Source: a virus
Virus record (IMG/VR): IMGVR_UViG_3300023268_000002
Span: 1-40,172 of that record
Reading direction: 5' to 3' (one strand)
Length of the DNA stretch: 40,172 nucleotides
Positions 6,397 to 14,152 of the stretch are shown here, piece by piece. Numbering within the stretch: the first letter of the stretch is position 1; each line of letters starts with the position of its first letter. Position numbers and translations under genes: made by a program. The notes under the pieces are model-generated. The model saw only the letters and a list, made by a program, of their open reading frames with translations, was not told the origin of the DNA and did no database searches.

Positions 6397-7290
6397 TCAT
6401 CTCCTCTTCTTCGTCAAGAACTGCACAATCGACTTCGCCAACACCTTGCCCAGCTTGCGACTCGTCCCGCTTCTGCTCTCGATTCTGATCTCAGCCCAGT
6501 CGTCAACATCCGCGCTGATCATCCTGTCAAGGCTGGGGAAGTGCTTGGCAATCGCTATAGCCCGCTCGTACCTGATCCCGGGGATGCCAGACAGGAACTT
6601 GGCGGCCTCCAGGACATCGGAGCTGAGGTCTGGAAAGGTGGACATGGTCTTGAGGCGTGTTGAACCGAGCTTGTCGCCTGAGCTGTCAAACACCCGCATG
6701 CTGCTGTGTTTGTGGAAAGGCTTGGTCCAGGTGCGATAGAGTACGCCCAGCCATTGAGCGGCTTCCTCCAGCGACTCGACGCGGACGATCTGCACCCCCA
6801 AGGACATGAGGCTTGGCGAGCACTTGAAAGCCTCTAGGTAGCCGTAGGGGACAGGTTTGTTGTCAAGACGGATGTCGTACCAGCCGTCGCGCAGACGGGT
6901 TTTGGAGCGAGACTTGTAGACCTGAACAGGGTTAGGACAAGAGAGATATTTTGACTTGGGATTGGCGCGGTACCGTCCGTATTGCAGCAGCCAGATCAGA
7001 TCATAGCAACCAGCCATACGCTTGATCTGCTCTTGCAGCCTGCCCTGATGCATCGACTGGAGCATGTCCGCGACGGACTTGATCTCGACACCGATCATCA
7101 CTTGCGACTCAGGACCGTTGCCGGCAAAGGCGACATCTCCGCTCACTAGGTTGGATAGGAATCGACCTGTCCCGCGACATGACTTACAGGGCACAGAAGT
7201 TTTGGCAGAGCAATCAGCACATACAGGGAGCATCGAGCGGACAGGCTCATGTAGGGCGAGCTGATAGGAGCCTTCCATCTTGTCGAGCAT
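6397..7290 (-). CDS. ERCC4/XPF-type nuclease
   Basis: About 297 residues. An N-terminal CxxC...CxxC pair (VCADC and PCKSC, about residues 24-38) may bind zinc. The nuclease core has GD (near 51-52), then IGVEIKSVAD, giving the GD...ExK...D order of ERCC4 nucleases (E-I-K here rather than E-R-K), followed by GRLQEQIKRM. The C-terminus (about 235-290) carries FLSGIPGIRYERAIAIAKHF, a helix-hairpin-helix fold used to grip DNA junctions. Such proteins cut branched DNA during phage replication or recombination. I start at the ATG at 7290; a TTG at 7305 that overlaps the upstream stop is the alternative. Confidence 0.85.
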   Translation of the reverse strand: MLDKMEGSYQLALHEPVRSMLPVCADCSAKTSVPCKSCRGTGRFLSNLVSGDVAFAGNGPESQVMIGVEIKSVADMLQSMHQGRLQEQIKRMAGCYDLIWLLQYGRYRANPKSKYLSCPNPVQVYKSRSKTRLRDGWYDIRLDNKPVPYGYLEAFKCSPSLMSLGVQIVRVESLEEAAQWLGVLYRTWTKPFHKHSSMRVFDSSGDKLGSTRLKTMSTFPDLSSDVLEAAKFLSGIPGIRYERAIAIAKHFPSLDRMISADVDDWAEIRIESRSGTSRKLGKVLAKSIVQFLTKKRR

Positions 7291-7301
7291 GAGCACAGGA
7301 G

Positions 7302-7523
7302 TCAACCCCAGCAGTCCAGAATATCATCGTATGGTGCTCGGAGGATGACAACTCCAGGCTTGAGGTATTGCGAGGCGAGAGACTTGTCAATCCGGTAGTA
7401 ACCGTAGCTGGCTCGTGTGAAACTGTAGACAGCTTTGGCAGCGGGATCTTTGTTGATACCTGATTTGTCTCTGACTCGATGTGAGCGGAAAGACAGGACA
7501 ATCTCGTTAGGCTGGACGCTCAT
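7302..7523 (-). CDS. Small protein, function unknown
   Basis: A 73-residue product that looks like a beta-rich single domain (NEIVLSFRSHRVRD, then YSFTRASYGYYRID and PGVVILRAPYDDIL). Its ATG lies just after the stop of the upstream gene, with only a weak ribosome site, so coupling is likely. It ends against the XPF-like gene. No family is recognised. Its position among recombination genes suggests a replication-related accessory role, which is only an inference from context. Confidence 0.6.
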   Translation of the reverse strand: MSVQPNEIVLSFRSHRVRDKSGINKDPAAKAVYSFTRASYGYYRIDKSLASQYLKPGVVILRAPYDDILDCWG

Positions 7524-7526
7524 TGG

Positions 7527-7772
7527 TCAGGCTCGCTTTGCTCTGTTGATCTGACGTTCCTTGTGATCCTCTCGCAGCAGCTCTCCCAGCCTCGCCGCAA
7601 CCGAATGCACAGACCCTCTCCTGACAGGCTTGTAGAACTCGTCCATGTCAGGATCGTCAAGCATGGACACCTCGACTTGGTACTCGCCGGTAGCAAGCTC
7701 GACAAGCCTGTAGCGGTACTGGCAGGAGGGGGAGGAACCGCCGACCCAGGAATCAACTACTCTCTGTGTCAC
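7527..7772 (-). CDS. Small protein, function unknown
   Basis: An 81-residue product starting at GTG, which overlaps the stop of the MazG-like gene as GTGA; GAGG is about 9 nt upstream. The N-terminal half has beta strands (YRYRLVELATGEYQVEVSML) and the second half a helix with basic and acidic faces (RLGELLREDHKERQINRAKR). It has no cysteines or membrane span. It is co-transcribed with nucleotide-pool and recombination genes. Confidence 0.65.
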   Translation of the reverse strand: MTQRVVDSWVGGSSPSCQYRYRLVELATGEYQVEVSMLDDPDMDEFYKPVRRGSVHSVAARLGELLREDHKERQINRAKRA

Positions 7773-8185
7773 TTGTCTTTGCCCTCAGGCTCGGGATGTA
7801 GATGCCAGTCACCATCACCACCAATATACACTCTACTGCCGACGCGATCTGATACAACATTAAACTTATCTTTGATCGCACTGCCGAGGTCAATGTCAAA
7901 TTGAAGGGCCAGAATATCGAGATAGATGTTAACATCAGCGATCTCGTCTCTGATCTGCGGTTGGAGTTCTTCGACGGTGAAATCCCCACGACGAACTTTC
8001 TTTAGAAGATTGGCTAGCTCTCCCAGTTCACCCGCAACTGCAGTAAGCCAATCATTAAACGACCAATCACCTCCAGTCGGATGAGTGTGACAGATCTCTC
8101 CCTGAGCGTTCTTGAATTCAGGCAAGCGACGGAGGTTTGCTTGCCGCAGAGTGTTGAAGGTCAGACCGTTTGTTCCGTATCCCAT
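7769..8185 (-). CDS. MazG-like nucleotide pyrophosphohydrolase
   Basis: A 138-residue all-helical protein. AGELGELANLLKKVRRGD gives E53-x2-E56, and RDEIADVNIYLDIL gives E81-x2-D84, the paired ExxE and ExxD metal-binding motifs of the MazG/dUTPase-2 superfamily. Such enzymes hydrolyse nucleoside triphosphates to monophosphates. Phage copies are thought to clean the nucleotide pool or lower alarmone levels. The ATG overlaps the upstream stop as TAATG with GGGGAG just upstream. The C-terminus (WHLHPEPEGKDK) is short and probably flexible. Confidence 0.85.
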   Translation of the reverse strand: MGYGTNGLTFNTLRQANLRRLPEFKNAQGEICHTHPTGGDWSFNDWLTAVAGELGELANLLKKVRRGDFTVEELQPQIRDEIADVNIYLDILALQFDIDLGSAIKDKFNVVSDRVGSRVYIGGDGDWHLHPEPEGKDK

Positions 8186-8496
8186 TATTGTCTCCCCGCT
8201 TGTTTGCTGAGTTCATCGTCTGACACCAAATAAGACTCATTTTCCAGCCCGAGCAGTAGAAGCTCGCTCTTGTACATCTGGACCGTGCCAGCCTCAAAGA
8301 AGTCGTCACAGAAGAATATCGCCTGCCAGCAAGAGGCTCTTTTGCAGGCTGAGCAGACTGTGACTAAATAGTCTGTAGCCTTAGCTTCTGCTGATGACTC
8401 GGGACAACACGATTCTGCTGCTCCGTCAGTATCACAGATCATACACCCTACGCCGTCAAGTATTCCGTGCGGGCAATTAGATGGATTGTTAGTCAT
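8185..8496 (-). CDS. Cysteine-rich, probably zinc-binding phage protein
   Basis: A 103-residue product with two cysteine clusters: CPHGILDGVGCMIC near the N-terminus, and VCSACKRASCWQAIFFCDDF in the middle. The second resembles a motif (C..C..ASCWQG.F.C) I recall from small phage proteins of unknown function. Zinc binding by two ribbons is the natural reading. The ATG overlaps the stop of the Sak4-like gene as ATGA; a longer in-frame start has no merit. It may be an accessory to DNA metabolism genes on both sides. Confidence 0.75.
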   Translation of the reverse strand: MTNNPSNCPHGILDGVGCMICDTDGAAESCCPESSAEAKATDYLVTVCSACKRASCWQAIFFCDDFFEAGTVQMYKSELLLLGLENESYLVSDDELSKQAGRQ

Positions 8497-9329
8497 CCGC
8501 GCCACTCCTCTGCATCCGTCTCTGTGATCATCCCCATCACATCCGGCCACTGCAACTGGTCAGGCTTGTCCCCCAGAGGGATCTCGAAATCCATGTATGC
8601 GCTATTCCACCACGGTTTGTCTACAATGGCTTTGAACTCATGCTCGCGGCGGCGGTTGATAGAGACTTCCGTGCGAATTACCACGTCAGACTTCAGATAG
8701 ACTTTCTGGCTCGCGCTCGTGTCGATACGGACGATCTTGCCCGTCTTCTTGCCAAAACCCTTCGCGTCTTCTTTCCACTCGGACTCGGTTTGGCCGACGA
8801 AAATGGTATTGCAGCGGTTGGCATCGGCTTCGTCGCGAGCATGGTTTAGCATTGAGAGCCATCGATTGTTGATCGCGGCATAGTTTTGATCCACTCTTCC
8901 ACCGTCTGGTTTCGGTGCGCCAAACTCACCTAGCCGCTCAAGCATCCAAGCTTCGTTATGCGTGTCTACGATGACGGTGGTAGCCCAGCTAAAGGAGTCG
9001 TAGTAGAAGTCTTCAAAGCGCCGCATAGCCTCGCTGGCCTTGTCGAGGATGTTGGACTCGCTGCCACGAAATGAGCCGCCCATCTTCTTCCACTTGATCT
9101 GCTTCGTCTTGGCGAACTCCTGTACGATGCCCTGGACCTTCTCGTGAAAGAAGAGATAGGCGATCGGTCCAGGCGCCGAGAGGGCGAGGGTAGACCGGCC
9201 TGAACCTGAAGGACCATAGATCTCTGACACGCAACGACGTAGCGAGAACTCGGTGGGAGCGTCGTCCCAATCCACGGAGATTGAGGAGACGCGGGAGGGA
9301 TCGACACGACGCTTTTTGATGATCGCCAC
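8493..9329 (-). CDS. Sak4-like RecA-fold ATPase (recombination)
   Basis: A 278-residue protein. A P-loop lies at residues 39-47 (GPSGSGRST, with Arg where Lys is usual), followed by LALSAPGPIAYLFFHEKVQG, the strand-and-'EK' pattern of AAA_24/Sak4 proteins. A Walker B-like strand is TTVIVDTHNEAW (about 117-128), and NTIFVGQTESEW (about 173-184) follows. Sak4 proteins are RecA-like single-strand annealing recombinases that work with a phage SSB and an exonuclease, and both are encoded nearby (11201 and 9530). The start is GTG with GGAG 7 nt upstream. The GR in the P-loop also occurs in some phage homologues as I remember them. Confidence 0.85.
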   Translation of the reverse strand: MAIIKKRRVDPSRVSSISVDWDDAPTEFSLRRCVSEIYGPSGSGRSTLALSAPGPIAYLFFHEKVQGIVQEFAKTKQIKWKKMGGSFRGSESNILDKASEAMRRFEDFYYDSFSWATTVIVDTHNEAWMLERLGEFGAPKPDGGRVDQNYAAINNRWLSMLNHARDEADANRCNTIFVGQTESEWKEDAKGFGKKTGKIVRIDTSASQKVYLKSDVVIRTEVSINRRREHEFKAIVDKPWWNSAYMDFEIPLGDKPDQLQWPDVMGMITETDAEEWRG

Positions 9330-9332
9330 AGG

Positions 9333-9542
9333 TCAGCTCCAAATGTGGAAGGGATGAGCAATTGTCATGTAAGGGACTTGAGGAAGACCGATTGGACCAA
9401 CCGCGAAAGTAGAAATATCTCTACTTGTGAGGTGTTGGATCAGGCTTGCCAAAGACTCACGATCGACACAGGCGTAGGACCGGTGTTCCTCATCAGGAGT
9501 GATGTACTTGACTAAATATCCACTCTTGTTCACGCTTGCCAC
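9333..9542 (-). CDS. Small protein between two recombination genes
   Basis: A product of about 69 residues beginning at GTG (9542, with GAGAGG 6 nt upstream), or 66 residues from the GTG that overlaps the upstream stop as GTGA. It contains SGYLVKYITPDEEHRSYACV and a helix (SLASLIQHLT), ending with PYMTIAHPFHIW. It looks like a compact beta-alpha domain of unknown role. Its placement between the Cas4-like nuclease and the Sak4-like ATPase argues for a function in the same recombination module. Confidence 0.6.
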   Translation of the reverse strand: MASVNKSGYLVKYITPDEEHRSYACVDRESLASLIQHLTSRDISTFAVGPIGLPQVPYMTIAHPFHIWS

Positions 9543-10102
9543 TGGTGTCCCTCTCTTTCCATCAGATCCGCGTGTGTCTGCAACGTTCTCCAATTGTTCA
9601 CGATCTCTGACTTGCTAAACTCCAGCTTCCAATGTCGATAGTCAACCATCTTGTCTCTATAGTCCCCGCGTGGATAGACGACTTTCAAGTTGCCTGTTGT
9701 GCTGCGGATCATCATCAGATAAGCTTGCAACTGGACAAGGTACTTCCAGAGCTTGTCAGAGTCGATGTCGTGGCGGCTGGACATCCAAGTGCATTTGATC
9801 TCATCTACAGCGTGTAGTTGGGTGTCGTATAGGTCGAGATGACCGTAGATTCCGTCGAGTTCGATCTCTGGGATTTCAATATACCTGTTGGGGTGCTCTA
9901 GACGGGTCTGAGCAATCAGCGCGTGCTCCCAGGCTTGTCCTAACCGCATGCGGGTGGTGTCCATCTCGGACTGGTCTTGCTCCTTGTAGATCCCTCGGCG
10001 TAGACAGAGATCGTAGATGATGGTGGACACGTGCCGCCCTTTTGTCCGCTCGTGGTTGAGCTGGAACAGAGGCAGCGCGGAGGAGACAAGTTCGACGTTC
10101 AT
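9530..10102 (-). CDS. PD-(D/E)xK exonuclease (Cas4/RecB type)
   Basis: A 190-residue nuclease. GQAWEHALI places a conserved helix (motif I, about 55-63). YGHLDLYD gives Asp90 and VDEIKCTW gives Glu101-x-Lys103, the D...ExK catalytic core. YLVQLQAYLMM (121-131) is the QxxxY helix typical of Cas4/RecB-type exonucleases. It has no four-cysteine cluster, so it is unlikely to carry the iron-sulfur centre of true Cas4. It would resect DNA to feed the Sak4-like annealing protein. AAGGCG precedes the ATG. Confidence 0.85.
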   Translation of the reverse strand: MNVELVSSALPLFQLNHERTKGRHVSTIIYDLCLRRGIYKEQDQSEMDTTRMRLGQAWEHALIAQTRLEHPNRYIEIPEIELDGIYGHLDLYDTQLHAVDEIKCTWMSSRHDIDSDKLWKYLVQLQAYLMMIRSTTGNLKVVYPRGDYRDKMVDYRHWKLEFSKSEIVNNWRTLQTHADLMEREGHQWQA

Positions 10103-10203
10103 TAGACGCCTTGGCTATTGAAATACTCGTTCCACTGATCGCGGTAATGATCGACAGTGTCGTCGTAGCAAGAACTTACAGGACTCCAACCAATTAGACT
10201 CAT
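10102..10203 (-). CDS. Short reading frame, perhaps the frameshifted end of the gene at 10381
   Basis: A 33-residue frame (starts MSLIGWSPVSS, ends YFNSQGV) whose TAA overlaps the nuclease ATG as TAATG. Its composition (acidic, DHYRDQWNEY) is protein-like. The competing frame of the gene at 10115-10381 over these bases is arginine- and serine-rich and shadow-like. No ribosome site precedes its ATG. It may be a separate small gene, or the true C-terminus of the upstream gene reached by a +1 shift or hidden by a sequence error. Confidence 0.4.
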   Translation of the reverse strand: MSLIGWSPVSSCYDDTVDHYRDQWNEYFNSQGV

Positions 10204-10381
10204 CGTCGCTGAAAAGAGTGTTGATGCGGCGATTCTGAATGTCGTCGGTAGTCATCCCGCACACGACGCAGATCCCCGTGTGGGCAGGACCGCGAACGAT
10301 CTCTACTCCACTGGATACGAGTCTGACTTCCAGAGCTTCGGAGCGTTCCTTCTCGATATCGATGGCATCAATTCTGCTCAT
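10115..10381 (-). CDS. Small CxxC protein, 3' end in doubt
   Basis: An 88-residue frame. The first 60 residues look real: acidic helix, SSGVEIVRGPAHTGICVVCG with a CxxC pair, then QNRRINTLFSDDES. After that the frame turns into arginine-rich text while another frame becomes protein-like up to the next gene's ATG. The start ATG overlaps the upstream stop as ATGA. I think the true product is about 95 residues and uses a frame change near 10200. Function unknown; the CxxC may be half of a zinc site. Confidence 0.6.
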   Translation of the reverse strand: MSRIDAIDIEKERSEALEVRLVSSGVEIVRGPAHTGICVVCGMTTDDIQNRRINTLFSDDESNWLESCKFLLRRHCRSLPRSVERVFQ

Positions 10382-10635
10382 TCTCTCCTCCACCGAGCGA
10401 ACATCACCGGCGTACCGTCATTCGCACCATGCGCTGCGTGATCTCCCTTGTGAGCCTTGCGGCGGGTACAGGCGTAGTGCGGGTGAGCAGAGCAGAAGTG
10501 CTCACACTCCACTTGCTCGGGAGAGGCAGGGACGAGATAGCGCGAGTCGGTGTAGGACAAGTGCTTGCCGTCTCGCAAGTTGACAAGTGGAGCAAAGCTG
10601 AAACCCGTCCTGGGTGATTCTCTGTTATCGATCAT
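10378..10635 (-). CDS. Conserved small phage protein with HPHYACTRRK-type motif
   Basis: An 85-residue protein. Residues 44-72 read ECEHFCSAHPHYACTRRK followed by AHKGDHAAHG. The pattern 'C.....C....H..C.R..GH.GDH.AHG' is one I know from many small phage and bacterial proteins and probably makes a Cys/His zinc site. The rest is a flexible N-terminus and a short W-R-R-E end. GGGGAG lies about 12 nt before the ATG. Function unknown. Confidence 0.75.
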   Translation of the reverse strand: MIDNRESPRTGFSFAPLVNLRDGKHLSYTDSRYLVPASPEQVECEHFCSAHPHYACTRRKAHKGDHAAHGANDGTPVMFARWRRE

Positions 10636-10653
10636 GTGTCGTATTATCTCCCC

Positions 10654-10908
10654 TTACTCGGCGAGAAAGAAATCGCCCTGGTTTAGCTTCTGCAGAATCC
10701 ATTCGGCCATCTGCTGTGCTGCTTGAGGACTGAGACTGAATTTGCATTCTGTCCCAATCATTTTGAGAGCAAAGACCAATTCAGAACTGACGTACACTTC
10801 GAGACCTTGTGTTCCGCTCTCTGGGAAGGGATTGATCTTGACTCCATCTACACTAGTAAATCGATCTATTGGCGGCTTAGTAATCACATTACCGTTTGTC
10901 GTTTCCAT
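10654..10908 (-). CDS. Small protein, function unknown
   Basis: An 84-residue product starting METTNGNVITKPPIDRF. A beta region (GLEVYVSSELVFALKMI) is followed by a helix (SPQAAQQMAEWILQKLNQ). The overall strand-strand-helix layout resembles small phage proteins with a final 'A..LA.WIL..L' helix. AGAGG lies 8 nt before the ATG, a good ribosome site. About 100 nt of apparently noncoding sequence separates it from the upstream gene; I see no convincing promoter or terminator there. Confidence 0.7.
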   Translation of the reverse strand: METTNGNVITKPPIDRFTSVDGVKINPFPESGTQGLEVYVSSELVFALKMIGTECKFSLSPQAAQQMAEWILQKLNQGDFFLAE

Positions 10909-11010
10909 GCCTTACACCTCTTGTGAGCTTGGCTCGTCAGTCCACCTGTAGCTAGCAGAGTGGAGACGGTTGACAGAACCCGGAGAGTCCTGCCGACCGT
11001 TTCGCCCTTT

Positions 11011-11160
11011 CTACCTCTTGGCACTCGACTTGTGGTGGAGTTGCTGCAAATCGGTCAACCACCTATTTGCAAGCTCATCTGCGTCTTCCAGTGTCACGTC
11101 TGGAGGAAGCAGCGTCCAGAGGGTAATGATGATGTGTTCTTTCATTTGTTGCTCGTTCAT
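11011..11160 (-). CDS. Small helical protein
   Basis: A 49-residue product reading MNEQQMKEHIIITLWTLLPP, then acidic and helical text (DVTLEDADELANRWL) and a basic end (KSSAKR). It fills most of the interval between the SSB-like gene and the gene at 10654. The leader before the ATG has a GGCAAGACAAGTGGACAAAG stretch of the (GACAA) type seen before other genes. It has good codon flow and no competing frame. Function unknown. Confidence 0.6.
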   Translation of the reverse strand: MNEQQMKEHIIITLWTLLPPDVTLEDADELANRWLTDLQQLHHKSSAKR

Positions 11161-11200
11161 TTCTTTGTCCACTTGTCTTGCCTTTCTGTTCGAGCTGAGG

Positions 11201-12253
11201 TTACTTGGGGTAGTACTTGCCCTCCTTCAGCTTCCACGGCTTGTCCGCTGCCTGCATCCACTTGGGGGTCTGGATCAGCTTCATCCCAGCGGACTTGTCA
11301 GAGGGGGTTTTGGCCGTGCCCACGAAGCGAGCGATGATGGCCTGGGTGGTCATGCCCTCGCCCTTCTTGGCGCCGGCTAGGATGGTCTTGATCATGCCGA
11401 TGTAGCGGGACTCGTCAGACTCGTCTTCGTCCTCAGTGTCCTCAGCGGAATCCTCAGTGTCGGTGTCTTCCAAATCCTCCAGGTCGCTGTCAGTGTCCTC
11501 GTCCTCCTCCTCCTCAGGCTCGGGCTTCGGCTTGCTCTTCTTGGCAGCGGCGGGAGCGGGCTTCGCCTTGCTGGACTTCTTGCTCGCCGCGCTGTCATCA
11601 GCAGCAAGGCTGTCGTCCTTCCCCAACGCGTCCGTAGGCACGTGGATCTGGAACGGTCCCTTGCCGTTGTCCTTCTTCTTGCGCTTGGTGCTGTCTTCAT
11701 CGACGCGGAGGAAGTGGAAGCGATAGCCCGCGAGCATGGCGTCGATGTTGAGCTGCGTGGGGAATGACGTTCCATCTGGATCAGCCTCGGGATCATCCGG
11801 CGGATAGAGATCCTTGACAGCCTTCATGAACTGAGACCAGTGGGAGTTGGGGAGCTTACGGTCTGCGCCAGACTTCGCCACGGTGACGACGAACGGACCC
11901 TTGTACAGCTCTTCCATCCCCTCCTCGATCTCAGCTTCGGGATCGTCAGCAAGGGTTTCGTAGTCCTCGATTGAGATGTCTTCTGGACCTGCGAGGGTCT
12001 TGCCGTCCAGGCTGGGGAAGTTGAACTTCAGCGAGCCGACCTTGTAAACCTCGCTGAATTCCTCAAACCCGCTGTCAGGGTCGGGCAGGAAGGTGATCTC
12101 GGCGTACAGCGCATGGCCGTACTGGCTGTTGGGCCACTTGAACGCAATGTAGCGAGCGCCTTTGATCGCACCGTCGAAGTCGTCGGGTCGGGTTGAGCCG
12201 AAGTCATCGACTCCGAGTGCTTGGAAGATGGGCTGTTCCTTGTCTTTAGCCAT
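11201..12253 (-). CDS. SSB-like phage protein with acidic linker and winged-helix-like end
   Basis: A 350-residue protein in three parts. Residues 1-200 form a beta-rich domain (ARYIAFKWPNSQYGHALYAE, RFHFLRVDEDSTKR) that resembles the OB-like ssDNA-binding proteins linked to Sak4 systems. Residues 205-285 are a lysine-proline then strongly acidic linker. Residues 288-350 (MIKTILAGAKKGEGMTTQAI ... KPWKLKEGKYYPK) look like a winged helix. It would coat ssDNA for the helicase and the Sak4-like annealase. GGAGGAC lies 12 nt before the ATG. The SSB role is inferred from context and layout. Confidence 0.7.
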   Translation of the reverse strand: MAKDKEQPIFQALGVDDFGSTRPDDFDGAIKGARYIAFKWPNSQYGHALYAEITFLPDPDSGFEEFSEVYKVGSLKFNFPSLDGKTLAGPEDISIEDYETLADDPEAEIEEGMEELYKGPFVVTVAKSGADRKLPNSHWSQFMKAVKDLYPPDDPEADPDGTSFPTQLNIDAMLAGYRFHFLRVDEDSTKRKKKDNGKGPFQIHVPTDALGKDDSLAADDSAASKKSSKAKPAPAAAKKSKPKPEPEEEEDEDTDSDLEDLEDTDTEDSAEDTEDEDESDESRYIGMIKTILAGAKKGEGMTTQAIIARFVGTAKTPSDKSAGMKLIQTPKWMQAADKPWKLKEGKYYPK

Positions 12254-12324
12254 GGGCTTGTTTTGTCCTCCTTGTCGTGGGTTGTTTGTTATCGATCAGA
12301 GATCAGCCGCAAGTCGGTCTGATC

Positions 12325-12579
12325 TTAGTCTCTGCCGAAACCTTGAGGCAGATCAAGCCCCTCAGCTTCACTGATCATGTCCTGGGCGGATTCAATGTCA
12401 AGATCGCAAACTGCCTCCAACTTCTCTCCAACCGCTGACGACTGAAGATTCTCGGGCAAGTTGTCCTTCCACTCCTGATACTCGTCTTGCAACTCTTTGA
12501 GATTTGAGAGAGCCTGATCCGCTGCCTGACAAGCGTCAGCCCAACGTGAGGCTCTACTTCCTGTCCTTTCTCTTGTCAT
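12325..12579 (-). CDS. Conserved small phage protein, helicase partner candidate
   Basis: An 84-residue product. Its ATG overlaps the helicase stop as TAATG. It is helical and acidic: SNLKELQDEYQEWKDNLPEN, LQSSAVGEKLEAV, LDIESAQDMISEAEG and a final DLPQGFGRD. I recall this 'EY..W..NLPENLQSS..GEKL' and 'LP.GFGRD' pattern in many siphophages next to replication genes; no function is established. A longer in-frame start lies inside the helicase and is rejected. Coupling suggests it is made in step with the helicase. Confidence 0.75.
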   Translation of the reverse strand: MTRERTGSRASRWADACQAADQALSNLKELQDEYQEWKDNLPENLQSSAVGEKLEAVCDLDIESAQDMISEAEGLDLPQGFGRD

Positions 12580-14147
12580 TATGTATTCTCCTTCTGCATG
12601 ATCGGTTTGACATCCGACATCTGCCGCGCTGTCTTGTAAGCCAGCCTGAGCCAGCGGTAAAAGTACTTCTTCTTTCTGAACCACTCCCAATGGCTATCCG
12701 TAATGTATGTCCTCCCCCAGTCATCCGGCGCGCGGACAATCCGCCCCATCTCTTGAATCATCGTGCGGCATGTCTCACGGTCAGCGTAGGACTTGTCGCG
12801 GGAGATGCGAGCGGCTGTCACCACGTCACGATGGTACAGAAACGGGATCTTGGGGATTATCTGGAAGCGACAGGAGTCGTATGGAAAGTCTACCCCTTCC
12901 TCCAAACTGGGGGAGAACAGGGCCACGGGTTCTGTCGAGAGCTTGAACTCTTCGATAGCTTGCGAGGTTTCACGCGAGCCGCTTTCATGAGTAATCACTT
13001 GCTCGCTAGACAGCCGGCTTTGAGAGATCATGTCTACAGCTCGCTTGTACGATCGGGTGTGGACAATACCTCTATTGCCTAACGATAGTTCGTGCTCGCA
13101 GATCTTGTCTACATGCCGCTGCCAGACTGTCCGCTCAGACTTGGACATCTGATCGTTCACGCGGATGGCAGGAGTTGAGGGGAAGAAATAGATTGCACGG
13201 TGTGCGGCTGGAAACGGGCTAGGAACTTCCGTGTAATCGTAGCCGGTGGTGATCCCGAGCGGCTTCAAGTCATCCTCGAACAAGGTGCCTGAGACAAGCA
13301 GCACTCGCTTGATCCCTCGGAACAGATACCGCTCGGTGTAGCTGCTGATGTCTAGCGGTAGGAAAGTCAGCGAGCGATATTGCGATTGCGGGTTTTGTGG
13401 CTTCAAGAGCCAGTCCACCCGGTCAGCGTCTTTGATGAACCGAGCCAGATCAATCCCGATCCGCTTGACACGCCGGATGTCTCGTGGGTCTGCCTTGGAG
13501 GCTGTCAGTGACTTGTAGCGGTCGCGGCACACTGGAATGACTTCCTGTGCCCACGAGAGACAGTCCGATAAGTCAGCCGATCTGTCAGGCAGCGACACGC
13601 CCACGTATCTTGATACGGCACGTTCGCTGAACGTGATTGACAGGTATTCGCTTAGCTTGGGAAGGATGTTGTGGGCCTCGTCTAGTACAAGAGTGTCGAA
13701 CTCGCCAAGCCTCATGGAGTCTTCGGACTTGCCGATTGAAACATGATGGGCGTAGTTGGTCGTGACAGCATCGTGTCTCAGGCTCTCGATGACAGCAGCT
13801 CGATAGTCACATTGGTCACCCCACTGACATTCTAGCTCTAGTTCATCTTCTGTGGTAAAGCTTGTCGCACAGGGATAGTTCAAATGACCATTGATGTTGT
13901 ACAAGCCTGATGACTCAAAGCTCGCCAGCAATTGTCGGCCAAGATTCTTCGTCACCACAAGGTACAAGCAACGCCCCCCCAGGACTCTAGCAACAGACAT
14001 TGAGATCAAGGATTTGCCAGTCCCGGGAGGAGCGTTGAGGCCTGAGAATCGATTGGGGCTCGCGGCGAGTTGCCAGATCAGATCTTCTTGGCCAGGACGG
14101 TAGCCGGAGAAGCCTGAGAGGCCGAGCGATGAAGGCAGGAGCGACAT
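12579..14147 (-). CDS. XPD/DinG-like superfamily 2 DNA helicase
   Basis: A 522-residue helicase. Walker A APPGTGKSLISMSVA lies near residues 39-53, DEAH (LVLDEAHNIL) near 155-164, and motif VI QEMGRIVRAPDDWG near 476-489. The fold is the XPD/DinG type, with LVVSGTLF-like and SLEEGVDFPYD segments between the two RecA lobes. Four cysteines near residues 93-117 (NYPCATSFT, LECQWGDQCDY) may hold an iron-sulfur cluster or zinc. It probably unwinds DNA in replication or recombination. I start at the ATG at 14147; a TTG at 14156 is possible. There is no ribosome site, and the upstream stop lies 5 nt before it, so it is coupled. Confidence 0.85.
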   Translation of the reverse strand: MSLLPSSLGLSGFSGYRPGQEDLIWQLAASPNRFSGLNAPPGTGKSLISMSVARVLGGRCLYLVVTKNLGRQLLASFESSGLYNINGHLNYPCATSFTTEDELELECQWGDQCDYRAAVIESLRHDAVTTNYAHHVSIGKSEDSMRLGEFDTLVLDEAHNILPKLSEYLSITFSERAVSRYVGVSLPDRSADLSDCLSWAQEVIPVCRDRYKSLTASKADPRDIRRVKRIGIDLARFIKDADRVDWLLKPQNPQSQYRSLTFLPLDISSYTERYLFRGIKRVLLVSGTLFEDDLKPLGITTGYDYTEVPSPFPAAHRAIYFFPSTPAIRVNDQMSKSERTVWQRHVDKICEHELSLGNRGIVHTRSYKRAVDMISQSRLSSEQVITHESGSRETSQAIEEFKLSTEPVALFSPSLEEGVDFPYDSCRFQIIPKIPFLYHRDVVTAARISRDKSYADRETCRTMIQEMGRIVRAPDDWGRTYITDSHWEWFRKKKYFYRWLRLAYKTARQMSDVKPIMQKENT

Positions 14148-14152
14148 TCGAG

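Noticed and set aside
12325-12690. Long form of the 84-residue protein
   Set aside because: The extension lies inside the helicase in another frame; the ATG at 12579 overlaps the helicase stop properly.
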